Assembly (NCBI RefSeq): GCF_000174355.1
Contig: NZ_ACIS01000009.1
Coordinates: forward strand, 178,434 to 242,433
Direction: 5' to 3'
DNA length: 64,000 bases
DNA from: Pseudogulbenkiania ferrooxidans 2002
GTDB lineage: Bacteria; Pseudomonadota; Gammaproteobacteria; Burkholderiales; Chromobacteriaceae
Shown here: positions 17,529-25,635 of the stretch, piece after piece
Layout of the letters: every line of letters begins with the position of its first letter
Numbering within the stretch: position 1 is the first letter of the stretch
Position numbers and translations under genes: made by a program
The notes under the pieces: generated by a model
What the model was told of the DNA's origin: nothing
Database searches by the model: none
Seen by the model: the letters and a program-made list of their open reading frames with translations, nothing else

Positions 17529-18392
17529 TTAATCGAACACCACGGTTTTGTTGCTGTAGGACAACACGCGATCGTCCAGGTGCCAGCGCACCGCGCGCGA
17601 CAGCACCACCTTTTCCAGGTCACGCCCCTTCTGCACCAGGTCCTCGACGTCGTCGCGGTGCGAGATGCGCGTGACCTCCTGCTCGATGATCGGACCATCG
17701 TCCAGCACCTCGGTCACGTAGTGACTGGTGGCGCCGATCAGCTTCACCCCGCGCGCGAACGCACGATGGTAGGGCTTGGCGCCGTCGAACGCCGGCAGGA
17801 AACTGTGATGGATATTGATCACGCGGTTCGGGAAACGTTCCACGAAACGCTGCGACAGCACCTGCATGTAGCGCGCCAGCACGATCACGTCCACCCCGGC
17901 TTCCTCGAGCAAGCGCCACTGCTCCGCCTCGGCCTCTTCCTTGTTGGTCTGCGTCACCGGCACCACGTGGTAGGGGATGCCGTTGAATTCGGCCATGCGG
18001 CGGCAGTCCTCGTGGTTGGAGATGATCAGCGGAATGTCGCAGTTCAATTCGCCGATGCGCCAGCGGTGCAGCAGGTCGACCAGGCAGTGCTCGTATTTCG
18101 AGACGAAGATCGCCATGCGCGGCTTGCGGCTCGACAGCGACACACGCCAGGTCATGCCGTGCTTGTCGGCAATCGGCTGGAACGCTGCGGCGAAGCTCTC
18201 CATCGGCAGCGTGAAGCCGTCGAGGCTCCACTCGATGCGCATCAGAAACAGGTTTTCGCTGACATCCTGATGCTGGTCGGCATGCATGATGTTGGCGTTG
18301 TAGGTCATCAGGAAGTTGGCGATAGCCGCCACCAGCCCCTTCTTGTCCGGGCAGCTGATCAGCAGCGTGGCCGAATTCTTGTTATGACTCAT
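17529..18392 (-). CDS. purU: Formyltetrahydrofolate deformylase
   Basis: 287 residues. An N-terminal ACT domain (LLISCPDKKGLVAAIANFL, residues 9-28 on) is followed by a formyl-transferase-type catalytic domain with INIHHSFLPAFDGAKPYHRA, which holds the catalytic Asn/His region, and GATSHYVTEVLDDGPIIEQE, which holds the catalytic Asp. It hydrolyses 10-formyl-THF to formate and THF, balancing one-carbon units. It is adjacent to folD, another enzyme of the same cofactor pool. No riboswitch was recognised in the 163 bases between the two genes. Confidence 0.96.
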   Translation of the reverse strand: MSHNKNSATLLISCPDKKGLVAAIANFLMTYNANIMHADQHQDVSENLFLMRIEWSLDGFTLPMESFAAAFQPIADKHGMTWRVSLSSRKPRMAIFVSKYEHCLVDLLHRWRIGELNCDIPLIISNHEDCRRMAEFNGIPYHVVPVTQTNKEEAEAEQWRLLEEAGVDVIVLARYMQVLSQRFVERFPNRVINIHHSFLPAFDGAKPYHRAFARGVKLIGATSHYVTEVLDDGPIIEQEVTRISHRDDVEDLVQKGRDLEKVVLSRAVRWHLDDRVLSYSNKTVVFD

Positions 18393-18555
18393 TGTTCACT
18401 CCCAGAAACGAAAGCCGATGTGCCGGCGGCGGCATTCCGCGCGCCAGGCAACACCGCATGTCTCACGGCAGGGGCAGTGCACGCGAAGGGGATAAACCAG
18501 CGCCCCGCACCGTCACGCCGCCGATACGACCCGGCGCCCTCCTGCCCGCAAGGCC

Positions 18556-19407
18556 TCAGGCGTTCAGGTTGGCCGAATCCAGCGTGTTCTGCAGCAGGGT
18601 GGCCACGGTCATCGGACCCACGCCGCCCGGCACCGGAGTGATGAAGGCGGCACGTTCGCTGGCGGTGGCGAACTCCACGTCGCCGCACAACTTGCCGCTG
18701 TCGAGGCGGTTGATGCCCACGTCGATCACCACCGCACCCGGCTTGACCCACTCGCCCTTGATGAAGTTGGGGATGCCCACCGCGGCCACCACGATGTCCG
18801 CCTCGGACACTTCCTTGGGCAGGTCGGTGGTGGCGCTGTGGCACACCGTCACGGTGGCGCGCGCCAGCAGCATTTCCAGCGCCTGCGGGCGGCCGACGAT
18901 GTTGGACGCGCCGACGATCACCACCTTCTTGCCCTTCGGATCGATACCGTACTCTTCTAGCAGGGTCATCACGCCGCGCGGGGTGCACGGACGCAGCAGC
19001 GGCATCTTCACCGCCAGACGGCCCATGTTGTAGGGGTGGAAGCCGTCCACGTCCTTCTTCGGGTCGATGCGCTCGATCACCGACTGCGGATCGATCTGCT
19101 TGGGCAGCGGCAGCTGCACCAGGATGCCGTCGATGCTGGCGTCGGCGTTGAGCTGGTCGATGATCCCCAGCAGCTCTTCCTGCGAGGTGGAAGCGGGCAG
19201 GTCGTAGGCCACCGAGCGGATGCCGGCCTTCTCGCACGAGCGCTTCTTGTTGCCGACGTACACGCCGGAGGCCGGATCGTCGCCGACCAGAATGACGGCC
19301 AGTGCCGGAGCACGCTTGCCCGCCTTGAGGCGTGCATCCACGCCTTCGCGTACGCGCCCGATCAATTTTTCTGCTACTGCTTTGCCATCAATGAGTTGTG
19401 CCGTCAT
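18556..19407 (-). CDS. folD: Methylenetetrahydrofolate dehydrogenase/cyclohydrolase
   Basis: 283 residues starting [15 protein letters not shown]. Catalytic Tyr50 and Lys54 are in [23 protein letters not shown] is the folate-binding signature, and ASNIVGRP with [13 protein letters not shown] marks the NADP domain. It interconverts 5,10-methylene-, methenyl- and 10-formyl-THF. The start was placed at the ATG at 19407; a longer frame exists but adds a non-conserved stretch. A TTCGGCCAAC motif (inverted) lies near the stop, at 18568-18577. Confidence 0.96.
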   Translation of the reverse strand: MTAQLIDGKAVAEKLIGRVREGVDARLKAGKRAPALAVILVGDDPASGVYVGNKKRSCEKAGIRSVAYDLPASTSQEELLGIIDQLNADASIDGILVQLPLPKQIDPQSVIERIDPKKDVDGFHPYNMGRLAVKMPLLRPCTPRGVMTLLEEYGIDPKGKKVVIVGASNIVGRPQALEMLLARATVTVCHSATTDLPKEVSEADIVVAAVGIPNFIKGEWVKPGAVVIDVGINRLDSGKLCGDVEFATASERAAFITPVPGGVGPMTVATLLQNTLDSANLNA

Positions 19408-19477
19408 GCTCTGTCCCGAAACCAAACCAACCAAAAACGGCATTTTCTCATTTTTCACCCCCTAAGCTCAACGGGTA

Positions 19478-19506
19478 TTGACAGCATTATGCTCGATCCG
19501 TATAGT
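19478..19506 (+). promoter_or_regulatory. Sigma-70 promoter of the tRNA operon
   Basis: TTGACA at 19478-19483 and TATAGT at 19501-19506, with a 17-base spacer. The first tRNA begins 16 bases after the -10 element, so the leader is very short. This is a near-consensus strong promoter, as expected for stable RNA. Confidence 0.85.
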
Positions 19507-19521
19507 TGCGCTCTCTGTCGT

Positions 19522-19598
19522 CGGGGTGTAGCGCAGCCTGGTAGCGCACCTGATTTGGGATCAGGGGGTCGAGAGTTCGAATCCCTCCACCCCGACCA
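19522..19598 (+). tRNA. tRNA-Pro (anticodon TGG)
   Basis: 77 bases with encoded CCA. The acceptor arm CGGGGTG pairs with CACCCCG; the anticodon loop TTTGGGA lies between CCTGA and TCAGG, giving anticodon TGG; the T loop GTTCGAATC is canonical. First gene of a four-tRNA operon. Confidence 0.97.
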
Positions 19599-19624
19599 GA
19601 AACTCCGCGCACTCGGTGCAGGAT

Positions 19625-19701
19625 GCGCCCGTAGCTCAACCGGATAGAGCACCGGCCTTCTAAGCCGGGGGTTACAGGTTCGAGTCCTGTCGGGCGCGCC
19701 A
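19625..19701 (+). tRNA. tRNA-Arg (anticodon TCT)
   Basis: 77 bases ending in CCA. Acceptor GCGCCCG pairs with CGGGCGC; anticodon stem CCGGC/GCCGG encloses CTTCTAA, giving TCT; T arm ACAGGTTCGAGTCCTGT. Reads AGA (and AGG) codons. Confidence 0.97.
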
Positions 19702-19723
19702 GTAGTACAGCAGTAAGACAGTG

Positions 19724-19799
19724 GTGGATATAGCTCAGTTGGTAGAGTCCCGGATTGTGATTCCGGTTGTCGTGGGTTCGAGTCCCATTATCCACCCCA
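19724..19799 (+). tRNA. tRNA-His (anticodon GTG), copy 1
   Basis: 76 bases plus the characteristic extra G at -1 (position 19723), which pairs with discriminator C73. Acceptor GTGGATA pairs with TATCCAC; anticodon stem CCGGA/TCCGG encloses TTGTGAT, giving GTG. CCA is encoded. Confidence 0.96.
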
Positions 19800-19844
19800 A
19801 AATTCCTGATTGAAGCGCCAGCTTCAGTCGTACCGCTTACGGCG

Positions 19845-19920
19845 GTGGATATAGCTCAGTTGGTAGAGTCCCGGATTGTGATTCCGGTTGTCGTGGGTTC
19901 GAGTCCCATTATCCACCCCA
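19845..19920 (+). tRNA. tRNA-His (anticodon GTG), copy 2
   Basis: Identical across its full length to the copy 121 bases upstream, including the -1 G at 19844 and the encoded CCA. A tandem duplication, with unrelated 44-base spacer sequence between the copies. Followed at once by the operon terminator. Confidence 0.96.
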
Positions 19921-19929
19921 GTCTTGCAA

Positions 19930-19956
19930 AAACCGGCCCGAGGGCCGGTTTTTTTG
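19930..19956 (+). terminator. Terminator of the tRNA operon
   Basis: AACCGGCCC and GGGCCGGTT form a 9-bp stem with a GA loop, followed by a run of T residues (19949-19955). It starts 10 bases after the last tRNA. Confidence 0.93.
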
Positions 19957-20019
19957 TTGCACGTGCTCCTGCCGGCCGCAGTTTCACTTGTCTCCCCTGC
20001 CCCGCTCCGTAATAATTGA

Positions 20020-20035
20020 ATACATTTGTATGTAT
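20020..20035. promoter_or_regulatory. Candidate operator of the GntR/FCD regulator
   Basis: ATACAT (20020-20025) and ATGTAT (20030-20035) form a perfect inverted repeat around TTGT, 27 bases upstream of the regulator's start codon. FCD-type GntR proteins bind short AT-rich palindromes near their own promoters, so autoregulation is likely. Confidence 0.5.
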
Positions 20036-20061
20036 CCGATTGACTGACAGAGCTTCCACCC

Positions 20062-20736
20062 ATGACCACCCTGCAGCCGATCAAGCGCCAGACGCTGACG
20101 AGTGCCGTAACCGAATCCCTGCGCCAACGCATCCTGTCGGGCGAGTTTGCCGACGGCCAGCAATTGCGCCAGGAAGCGCTTTCCAATGAATACGGCGTGA
20201 GCCGGGTGCCTGTGCGCGAGGCGCTGCGCCAGCTCGAGGCCGAAGGCCTGATCCAGATCATCGACCACAAGGGTGCCCTAGTATCCAAACTGTCGCTGGA
20301 CGACGTGCTGGAACTGCTGGACATCCGCGCCATGCTGGAAAGCTCGCTGCTGCGCGCCGCCATCCCGCGCCAGACCAAGGCCGACCTGGCCATGGCCGCC
20401 GACACCCTGAAGCAGTTCGAGATCGCGCTGCAGACCAACGACATCCGCCACTGGGGTGAGCTGAACTCGCGCTTCCACCTGGCCTTGTACCGTGCCGCCA
20501 AGCGCCCCAACACGCTGGCGCTGATCGAGCAGTTGCACAACAAGACCGATCGCTACACGCGCATGCAGATCCTGTTCACCCAGACCATGGAGCGCGCGCA
20601 CGCCGAACACACCAAGCTGCTGGAGCTGTGCCAGCAAGGCGCGGCCGAGGAAGCGGCCGAGTTCATCCGCTTCCACATCCTGTCGGCCGGCAACGCGCTG
20701 GAAAGCTACCTCAAGAACCAGGGTTCGCCGCGTTAA
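20062..20736 (+). CDS. GntR-family regulator, FCD subfamily
   Basis: 224 residues. An N-terminal winged helix (residues 8-75, with GEFADGQQLRQEALSNEYGV and SRVPVREALRQLEAEGLI) is joined to an all-helical FCD ligand domain (about 85-205) with DIRAMLESSLLRAAI and an SRFHLALYRAAKRP His/Arg segment. These usually respond to organic acids. The neighbouring solute-binding protein gene is convergent with it, so the target is not clear; autoregulation through the palindrome at 20020 is likely. It is separated from the convergent gene by an inverted TTCGGCCAAC pair. Confidence 0.9.
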   Translation: MTTLQPIKRQTLTSAVTESLRQRILSGEFADGQQLRQEALSNEYGVSRVPVREALRQLEAEGLIQIIDHKGALVSKLSLDDVLELLDIRAMLESSLLRAAIPRQTKADLAMAADTLKQFEIALQTNDIRHWGELNSRFHLALYRAAKRPNTLALIEQLHNKTDRYTRMQILFTQTMERAHAEHTKLLELCQQGAAEEAAEFIRFHILSAGNALESYLKNQGSPR

Positions 20737-20742
20737 AAACGC

Positions 20743-20770
20743 TTCGGCCAACCTTCTAAGGTTGGCCGAA
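20743..20770. repeat. Perfect 13-bp inverted pair containing TTCGGCCAAC
   Basis: TTCGGCCAACCTT (20743-20755) and its exact complement (20758-20770) flank CT, between two convergent genes. It can form a strong hairpin in either transcript and may act as a bidirectional terminator, but lacks a T run. The longer arms define an extended motif, TTCGGCCAACCT, also seen at 8777, 29580 and 32667. Confidence 0.85.
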
Positions 20771-20792
20771 CGCGGCAGCAACTCTCACCGAC

Positions 20793-21962
20793 TTACTTCA
20801 TGCCCTTCAGCCTGTCCTCGCGATAGGCATGCACGACCTCCCCCCCCGCTACCTTGCCGATCACCGGCACGGTTTCGTCGATCGCCTCATGACTAGTCGG
20901 GCTGAACGGACGCCGGTAGCGCGTGATCACGCCGTCGACCGGCCGTTGCAGCTGCTCCAGCGCCCGGCGGATCGCGGCCCGGTCGGTACTGCCGGCCTGC
21001 TGGATCGCCCCCGCCAGCAGCAACATGGCGTCGTAGCCCTGCGCCGCCGAAGGCGGCGACGCAATGCGCCGGCCATGGCTCAGCGCCAGGTAGGCGTCGA
21101 TGAACGCCTTGCGCCGCCCGCCGGCCCCCTCCGGAATGAAGGTCTGCACCATGCGCGTGCCGTCGGCGTTGGGACCGGCGTTGTCGATGAAATTCGACAT
21201 CGACAGCGTCCAGCTGCCGATCAGCGGCACCTGCCAGTCCATCCGCGCCATGCCGTTGGCGATTTCCACCAGCTCCGGGCCGATGGCGTAGGTCAGGATG
21301 ACCTGGGCCCCCTGGCGCGCCGCCTGGCGCAATGGCTCGTCCATGTCGCGCTCGTGCAGGTCGAAGCGTTCCACCGCCACCGGCCGCACGCCGTAGCGCG
21401 CCAGCGCGGCGGTCAGTTCCATCACCCCTTGCTCGCCGTAGCGGGTGGTGTCGGCGAAGATGGCGATACGGCGATAGCCGGCGCGTTCCACCGCCTCGCG
21501 CGCGATCAGCCGCGCCTGCACCGTGTCGGACAGCGCGACGCGAAACACATAGCCGTCGCGCGCAGGCTGGGTCAGCTTTGCCGCCGTGGCCACCGCGATC
21601 ACCAGCGGCACACGCGCCTCCTGGTAGAGCCCCACCACCGCTTCGGCCACCGCGGTATTCACCAGGCCGACCGTCGCCACCACCGGCTGACGGATCAGCT
21701 CGGCGTTGACGCGCCGGCCGCGCAGCGCGTTGCCGCCGTCGTCGCGCTCGACCAGCTGCAGCGGCCGCCCCAAGACGCCGCCACGGGCGTTGATCTCCTG
21801 CGCCGCCAGCCGGATGCCGTTGCGCATGCTGAGTCCCATCGGCGAGGACCCTCCGGTATACGCCCCCGGCACACCGATGCGGATCGGCTCGACGGCGCCG
21901 GCCAGCGTCGCCCACAGCAACCCCGCCAGCATCAGAGCGCGCTTCAAAATAGTTGTTTTCAT
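20793..21962 (-). CDS. Periplasmic branched-chain-amino-acid-type substrate-binding protein
   Basis: 389 residues with a signal peptide (MKTTILKRALMLAGLLWATL, cleavage after AGA) and a type I periplasmic binding fold (Peripla_BP_6, LivJ/AmiC-like). IRIGVPGAYTGGSSPMGLSM begins the mature lobe, and the DTTRYGEQGVMEL and SWTLSMSNFI segments fit the family. No permease or ATPase genes lie nearby. It is instead divergent from a PAS-containing histidine kinase and its response regulator, 166 bases away, which suggests a sensory role presenting ligand to the kinase. The ligand is unknown. Confidence 0.85.
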   Translation of the reverse strand: MKTTILKRALMLAGLLWATLAGAVEPIRIGVPGAYTGGSSPMGLSMRNGIRLAAQEINARGGVLGRPLQLVERDDGGNALRGRRVNAELIRQPVVATVGLVNTAVAEAVVGLYQEARVPLVIAVATAAKLTQPARDGYVFRVALSDTVQARLIAREAVERAGYRRIAIFADTTRYGEQGVMELTAALARYGVRPVAVERFDLHERDMDEPLRQAARQGAQVILTYAIGPELVEIANGMARMDWQVPLIGSWTLSMSNFIDNAGPNADGTRMVQTFIPEGAGGRRKAFIDAYLALSHGRRIASPPSAAQGYDAMLLLAGAIQQAGSTDRAAIRRALEQLQRPVDGVITRYRRPFSPTSHEAIDETVPVIGKVAGGEVVHAYREDRLKGMK

Positions 21963-22128
21963 TGTCTCTTTTCTCCGGAGCGCAAGCTTAACGGGGCGCA
22001 CGCCAATCAACAAGCCCGACGCTGCGGGCTAACCCGGCTTATCTTCGGCGTCGGCTTGGCCTACACTCACGTTCTGTTGCCGGCACCACGCCGGTGGTAC
22101 AGGACCACCTCGTCCGGACACCTTACGC

Positions 22129-24792
22129 ATGCTTCGCTACCACTCCACCGCCCAGCGCCAGCGCCCGAGCTGGTACCGGCTGTTCCCCAACGCCAGCATC
22201 GTGCTGTTCTTCCTGACCATGGCGGTGATGCTGTGGGCGCTCGATTCGCGCGAAGCCGAGCAGCTGCGTACCGCGCTGGCGCGCGACGCGCTGTGGGCGG
22301 AACAGACGCTGCAACTGCACCTCGAAGACAATCTCAACCAGCTCACCGAACTCGCGCGCGAAGCGGGACGCGACGATCTCGACGAAAGCGGCTTCCAGCT
22401 CCAGGCGGCGCAATTCATCGGCAACACCCCGGAACTCTTGGCGGTGGTACGCGCCGACACCGGCATGATCCTGCGCTGGATCGCCCCCTATGAAGACGGC
22501 CCGCTGACGCTGGGCGACGGCCTCTCGGGCCCCAGCGCCGACGCCTTCGTCAAGGCGCGCATCGAGAGCCGGCCGGTCTACAGCCGGCCCTACCAGAGCG
22601 CGGACGGCCAATGGCGCATCGAATTGCACGTGCCGGTGCTGCGCAACGGCCAGTTTGTCGGCACCATGATCGCCGTGTTCAACACCGGCACGCTGATCCG
22701 CCGCCTGCCTCCGTCGTGGTTTGCCGAGAAATACCAGCTCGAGCTTATCGACGCCGAGGGCCGTGACATCGGCCACAACGCCCAGCAGCGCCTGAGCGGC
22801 ACGCTCTCCGAAAAGCTCGACCTGCCCGGCACCGGGCTCGCCATCATCGCCCGCCCGGTAAAGACGGCGACCAGCCCGAGCCGCGTCCTGCAACTGGGGC
22901 TGATCGTCGGCCTGACCCTGCTCACCCTGATGAGCCTGCTCAGCCTCAACCGCCATATCCGCCGCCGCGTCAGCGCCGAAGAAGAGCGCGACCGGGTGTA
23001 CCGCCTGTCACAGGATCTGCTCGGCATCATCAGCCCCGAGGGCACCCTGCTCGAGGTCAACCCGGCGTTCGAAACCGTGCTCGGCTACACGCAAGCGCAA
23101 CTCATCGGCACCTCCTTCCTGAGCTACCTGCACCCCAGCGAGCGCGACATGCTGAAGGAAGGTTTTTTCGACATGCTCGGCGCCGACCAGAGCCATCGCT
23201 ACGTCGAGACCCGGGTGCTGACGCGCGAGGGCGCCACGCACTGGATCGTGTGGGCGCTGAGCCCGCTGCCGGAGAGCGGCGTGATCTACGTCTCGGGCCG
23301 CGACATCACCGCCAAGAAGGAAGCGCAGGAAGCGCTCTGGCAGGAATCCACCTTCCGCAAGGCGATGGAAGATTCGCTGGTGGTGGGGCTGCGCGCCATC
23401 GACCTCGAAGGGCGCATCACCTACGTCAACCCGGCCTTCTGCGACATCACCGGCTACCGCGAGCAGGAACTGCTGGACCAGCTGCCGCCCTACCCCTACT
23501 GGCGCTCCGGCGAAGCCGCCGAACTGCACCAGCGCCACATGGCGGCCGCACTGACCGGCAACGCGCCACAGGATGGCCTCGAGACCCAGATCCGGCGCAA
23601 GGACGGCAAGGAAATCCACGTCAACCTGCTGATCTCGCCGTTGATCGACCACGATGGCCAGCACACCGGCTGGATGACGGCGATGACCGACATCACCGAG
23701 CGCCAGGAGGCCAAGCAACGGCTGGAGGCCTCGCACGAGCGTTTCGTCACCGTCATCGAGGGCCTGGACGCCGCGGTGGCGGTGGTCGACCCGGCCAGCC
23801 ACGAGCTGTTGTTCTGCAACCAGCACTACCGCCAGTGGTTCGACCCGGACAACGTGCTGGGGCAGGAGGAGAGCGCGAGCTGCTGCGACCTGCGGCTGGC
23901 CTTCCTGATGCGTGACGCCGAACGCTCCGAACTCGACCTCCAGCTGCAGCTGGCCAACCCGCCGCGCTGGCTGTCGGCGCGGCGCCGCCAGGTACGCTGG
24001 GTGGACGGCCGGCCGACGCTGATGGTGATCCTCACCGACATCACCCAGCAGCACGAGGCGGAGCAGCGCTACGAACAGCAGATGGAAAAGCTGCAGGCCA
24101 CCTCGCGCCTGGTCACCATGGGCGAGATGGCCTCGACCCTGGCCCACGAGCTGAACCAGCCGCTGTCGGCCATCGCCAACTACCAGGCCGGCTGCATCGA
24201 ACGGCTGCGCCAGGGCCGCGCCAGCGCCGAATCGCTGCTGCCGGTGATGGAAAAGATCACCGCCCAGGCCGAACGCGCCGGCAAGATCGTGCGCCGCGTA
24301 CGCGAATTCGTGAAACAGAGCGAACCCGACCGCAAGCCCTGCCAGTTGACGGATATCGTCGAGGCCACGCTCGCCATCGCCGACATCGAGGCGCGCCGCT
24401 ACGCCGCCACCATCGACCTGCAACTGCCGCCACGCCTGCCGGAAGTCTGCGTCGACCCGATCCTGATCGAGCAGGTGCTGCTCAACCTGATCAAGAACGG
24501 TATCGAGGCGATGCAGGACACCGAACCCGCCCGACGCCAGCTCATCGTCAGCGCCGACGTGCTCAATCCGCGCCGGGTCGAGGTCGCCATCGCCGACCGC
24601 GGCCACGGCGTGCCGGCGGATCTCAAGGAGCGCCTGTTCGACGCCTTCTTCACCACCAAGAAGGAAGGCATGGGCATGGGGCTCAACATCTGCCGCACCA
24701 TCATCGAATTCCATCAGGGTCAACTCTGGGTGGAAGACAACCCGGACGGTGGTAGTATTTTCCGCCTGACCCTGCCGGTGACCGAAGCATGA
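22129..24792 (+). CDS. Membrane-bound PAS-domain sensor histidine kinase
   Basis: 887 residues. Membrane segments at about 22-38 and 252-272 enclose a periplasmic sensor region of about 210 residues. Three PAS-like domains follow (about 293-395, 405-535 and 545-655), including EGTLLEVNPAFETVLGY and GRITYVNPAFCDITGY. The H-box AHELNQPLSAIANY puts the phosphorylated His at 673, with N-box NLIKNGIEAM and GMGMGLNICRTIIE G-box, the FixL/NtrB-like arrangement. The last codon overlaps the response regulator (ATGA). The divergent binding protein may deliver a ligand to the periplasmic domain. Confidence 0.93.
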   Translation: MLRYHSTAQRQRPSWYRLFPNASIVLFFLTMAVMLWALDSREAEQLRTALARDALWAEQTLQLHLEDNLNQLTELAREAGRDDLDESGFQLQAAQFIGNTPELLAVVRADTGMILRWIAPYEDGPLTLGDGLSGPSADAFVKARIESRPVYSRPYQSADGQWRIELHVPVLRNGQFVGTMIAVFNTGTLIRRLPPSWFAEKYQLELIDAEGRDIGHNAQQRLSGTLSEKLDLPGTGLAIIARPVKTATSPSRVLQLGLIVGLTLLTLMSLLSLNRHIRRRVSAEEERDRVYRLSQDLLGIISPEGTLLEVNPAFETVLGYTQAQLIGTSFLSYLHPSERDMLKEGFFDMLGADQSHRYVETRVLTREGATHWIVWALSPLPESGVIYVSGRDITAKKEAQEALWQESTFRKAMEDSLVVGLRAIDLEGRITYVNPAFCDITGYREQELLDQLPPYPYWRSGEAAELHQRHMAAALTGNAPQDGLETQIRRKDGKEIHVNLLISPLIDHDGQHTGWMTAMTDITERQEAKQRLEASHERFVTVIEGLDAAVAVVDPASHELLFCNQHYRQWFDPDNVLGQEESASCCDLRLAFLMRDAERSELDLQLQLANPPRWLSARRRQVRWVDGRPTLMVILTDITQQHEAEQRYEQQMEKLQATSRLVTMGEMASTLAHELNQPLSAIANYQAGCIERLRQGRASAESLLPVMEKITAQAERAGKIVRRVREFVKQSEPDRKPCQLTDIVEATLAIADIEARRYAATIDLQLPPRLPEVCVDPILIEQVLLNLIKNGIEAMQDTEPARRQLIVSADVLNPRRVEVAIADRGHGVPADLKERLFDAFFTTKKEGMGMGLNICRTIIEFHQGQLWVEDNPDGGSIFRLTLPVTEA

Positions 24793-25412
24793 ACACGACC
24801 AAGCAAGCGCCCATCCACATCATCGATGACGACGAACCGTTCCGCGACTCCCTGCTCTGGCTGCTGGAAAGCCATGACTACCAGGTGGAGTGCCACGGCA
24901 GCGCGGAAGCTTTCCTGGGCCGGGTGGTGCTGTCCGGCGTCGGCTGCCTGATCGTGGATATCCGCATGCCCGGCATGAGCGGACTGGAACTGTTCGAGGA
25001 GCTGGACCGGCGCGGCAACCCGTGGCCGGTGATCTTCATTACCGGACACGGCGACGTGCCGATGGCGGTGCAGGCGGTCAAACGCGGTGCCCACGACTTC
25101 CTGGAAAAGCCGTTCAACCAGCAGGCCCTGCTCGACGCCGTGGACAGCGCGCTGGCGACCTGCCGTCAGCGGCTCGACAGCACCGCCAGCCTCAGCAAGA
25201 TGGCGGAACGGCTCGACTCGCTCACGATACGCGAGCGCGAGGTGCTGGAAAAGGTGATCGAGGGCAAGATGAACAAGGTGATCGCCGACGACCTCGGCAT
25301 CAGCATCAAGACGGTGGAAGCGCACCGCGGCAAGATGATGGACAAGATGGGCGCGCGCTCGATCGCCGATCTGGTGCAGGCGGTGGTGGCCTATCGCCAG
25401 CAGAAGGGCTGA
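24789..25412 (+). CDS. FixJ/TtrR-type response regulator
   Basis: 207 residues. The receiver domain (1-120) has acidic residues at IIDDDEPF, the phospho-acceptor Asp57 in LIVDIRMPGMSG, Thr in FITGHGDVPMAV and Lys in FLEKPFNQQ. A LuxR-type helix-turn-helix follows (LTIREREVLEKVIEGKMNKV, KTVEAHRGKMMDKMGA). It overlaps the kinase gene by 4 bases and is its obvious partner. Targets could include the divergent binding-protein gene. Confidence 0.95.
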   Translation: MNTTKQAPIHIIDDDEPFRDSLLWLLESHDYQVECHGSAEAFLGRVVLSGVGCLIVDIRMPGMSGLELFEELDRRGNPWPVIFITGHGDVPMAVQAVKRGAHDFLEKPFNQQALLDAVDSALATCRQRLDSTASLSKMAERLDSLTIREREVLEKVIEGKMNKVIADDLGISIKTVEAHRGKMMDKMGARSIADLVQAVVAYRQQKG

Positions 25413-25425
25413 CGCCCCATAGAGC

Positions 25426-25530
25426 CGCTAACAGAACCCTCTTGGCGTTGTTGCGCGGCCTGGCCGTACTACCTTGTACTGTCTGCGGCCGCGCGCCTAG
25501 CCAAGACCGCTGCGCTGGGTTTTGTTAGCG
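25426..25530. repeat. 105-bp imperfect inverted repeat, MITE- or REP-like
   Basis: The outer arms CGCTAACAGAACCC (25426-25439) and GGGTTTTGTTAGCG (25517-25530) match with one mismatch. Inner pairs TCTTGGC/GCCAAGA and GCGCGGCC/GGCCGCGC extend the stem, leaving a central loop around TACTACCTTGTACTG. There is no coding potential. It lies between convergent genes. The structure is typical of non-autonomous mobile hairpins or structured interspersed repeats, but no second copy was seen in this window. Confidence 0.6.
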
Positions 25531-25554
25531 ACTCTTGATACTCAAGCCGGAGCA

Positions 25555-25586
25555 CACAAGGCCGCCCGTCGCTGGGCGGCCTTGTG
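25555..25586. terminator. Bidirectional terminator-like hairpin
   Basis: CACAAGGCCGCCC (25555-25567) pairs perfectly with GGGCGGCCTTGTG (25574-25586) around a 6-base loop. It lies between the convergent response-regulator and transporter genes. The T run is weak in both directions. Confidence 0.55.
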
Positions 25587-25635
25587 CGTTTGCGAAGCGT
25601 CTCGCCCACAGCCGGGGCAGGACGCTTTCACTCCT

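Noticed and set aside
18393..18555. Possible riboswitch in the purU leader
   Set aside because: The region is 163 bases with some complementary stretches, but I could not fit it to a folate, glycine or cobalamin riboswitch core.
23008..24723. A long leftward frame opposite the histidine kinase
   Set aside because: Shadow of the kinase gene; all kinase boxes are intact on the forward strand.
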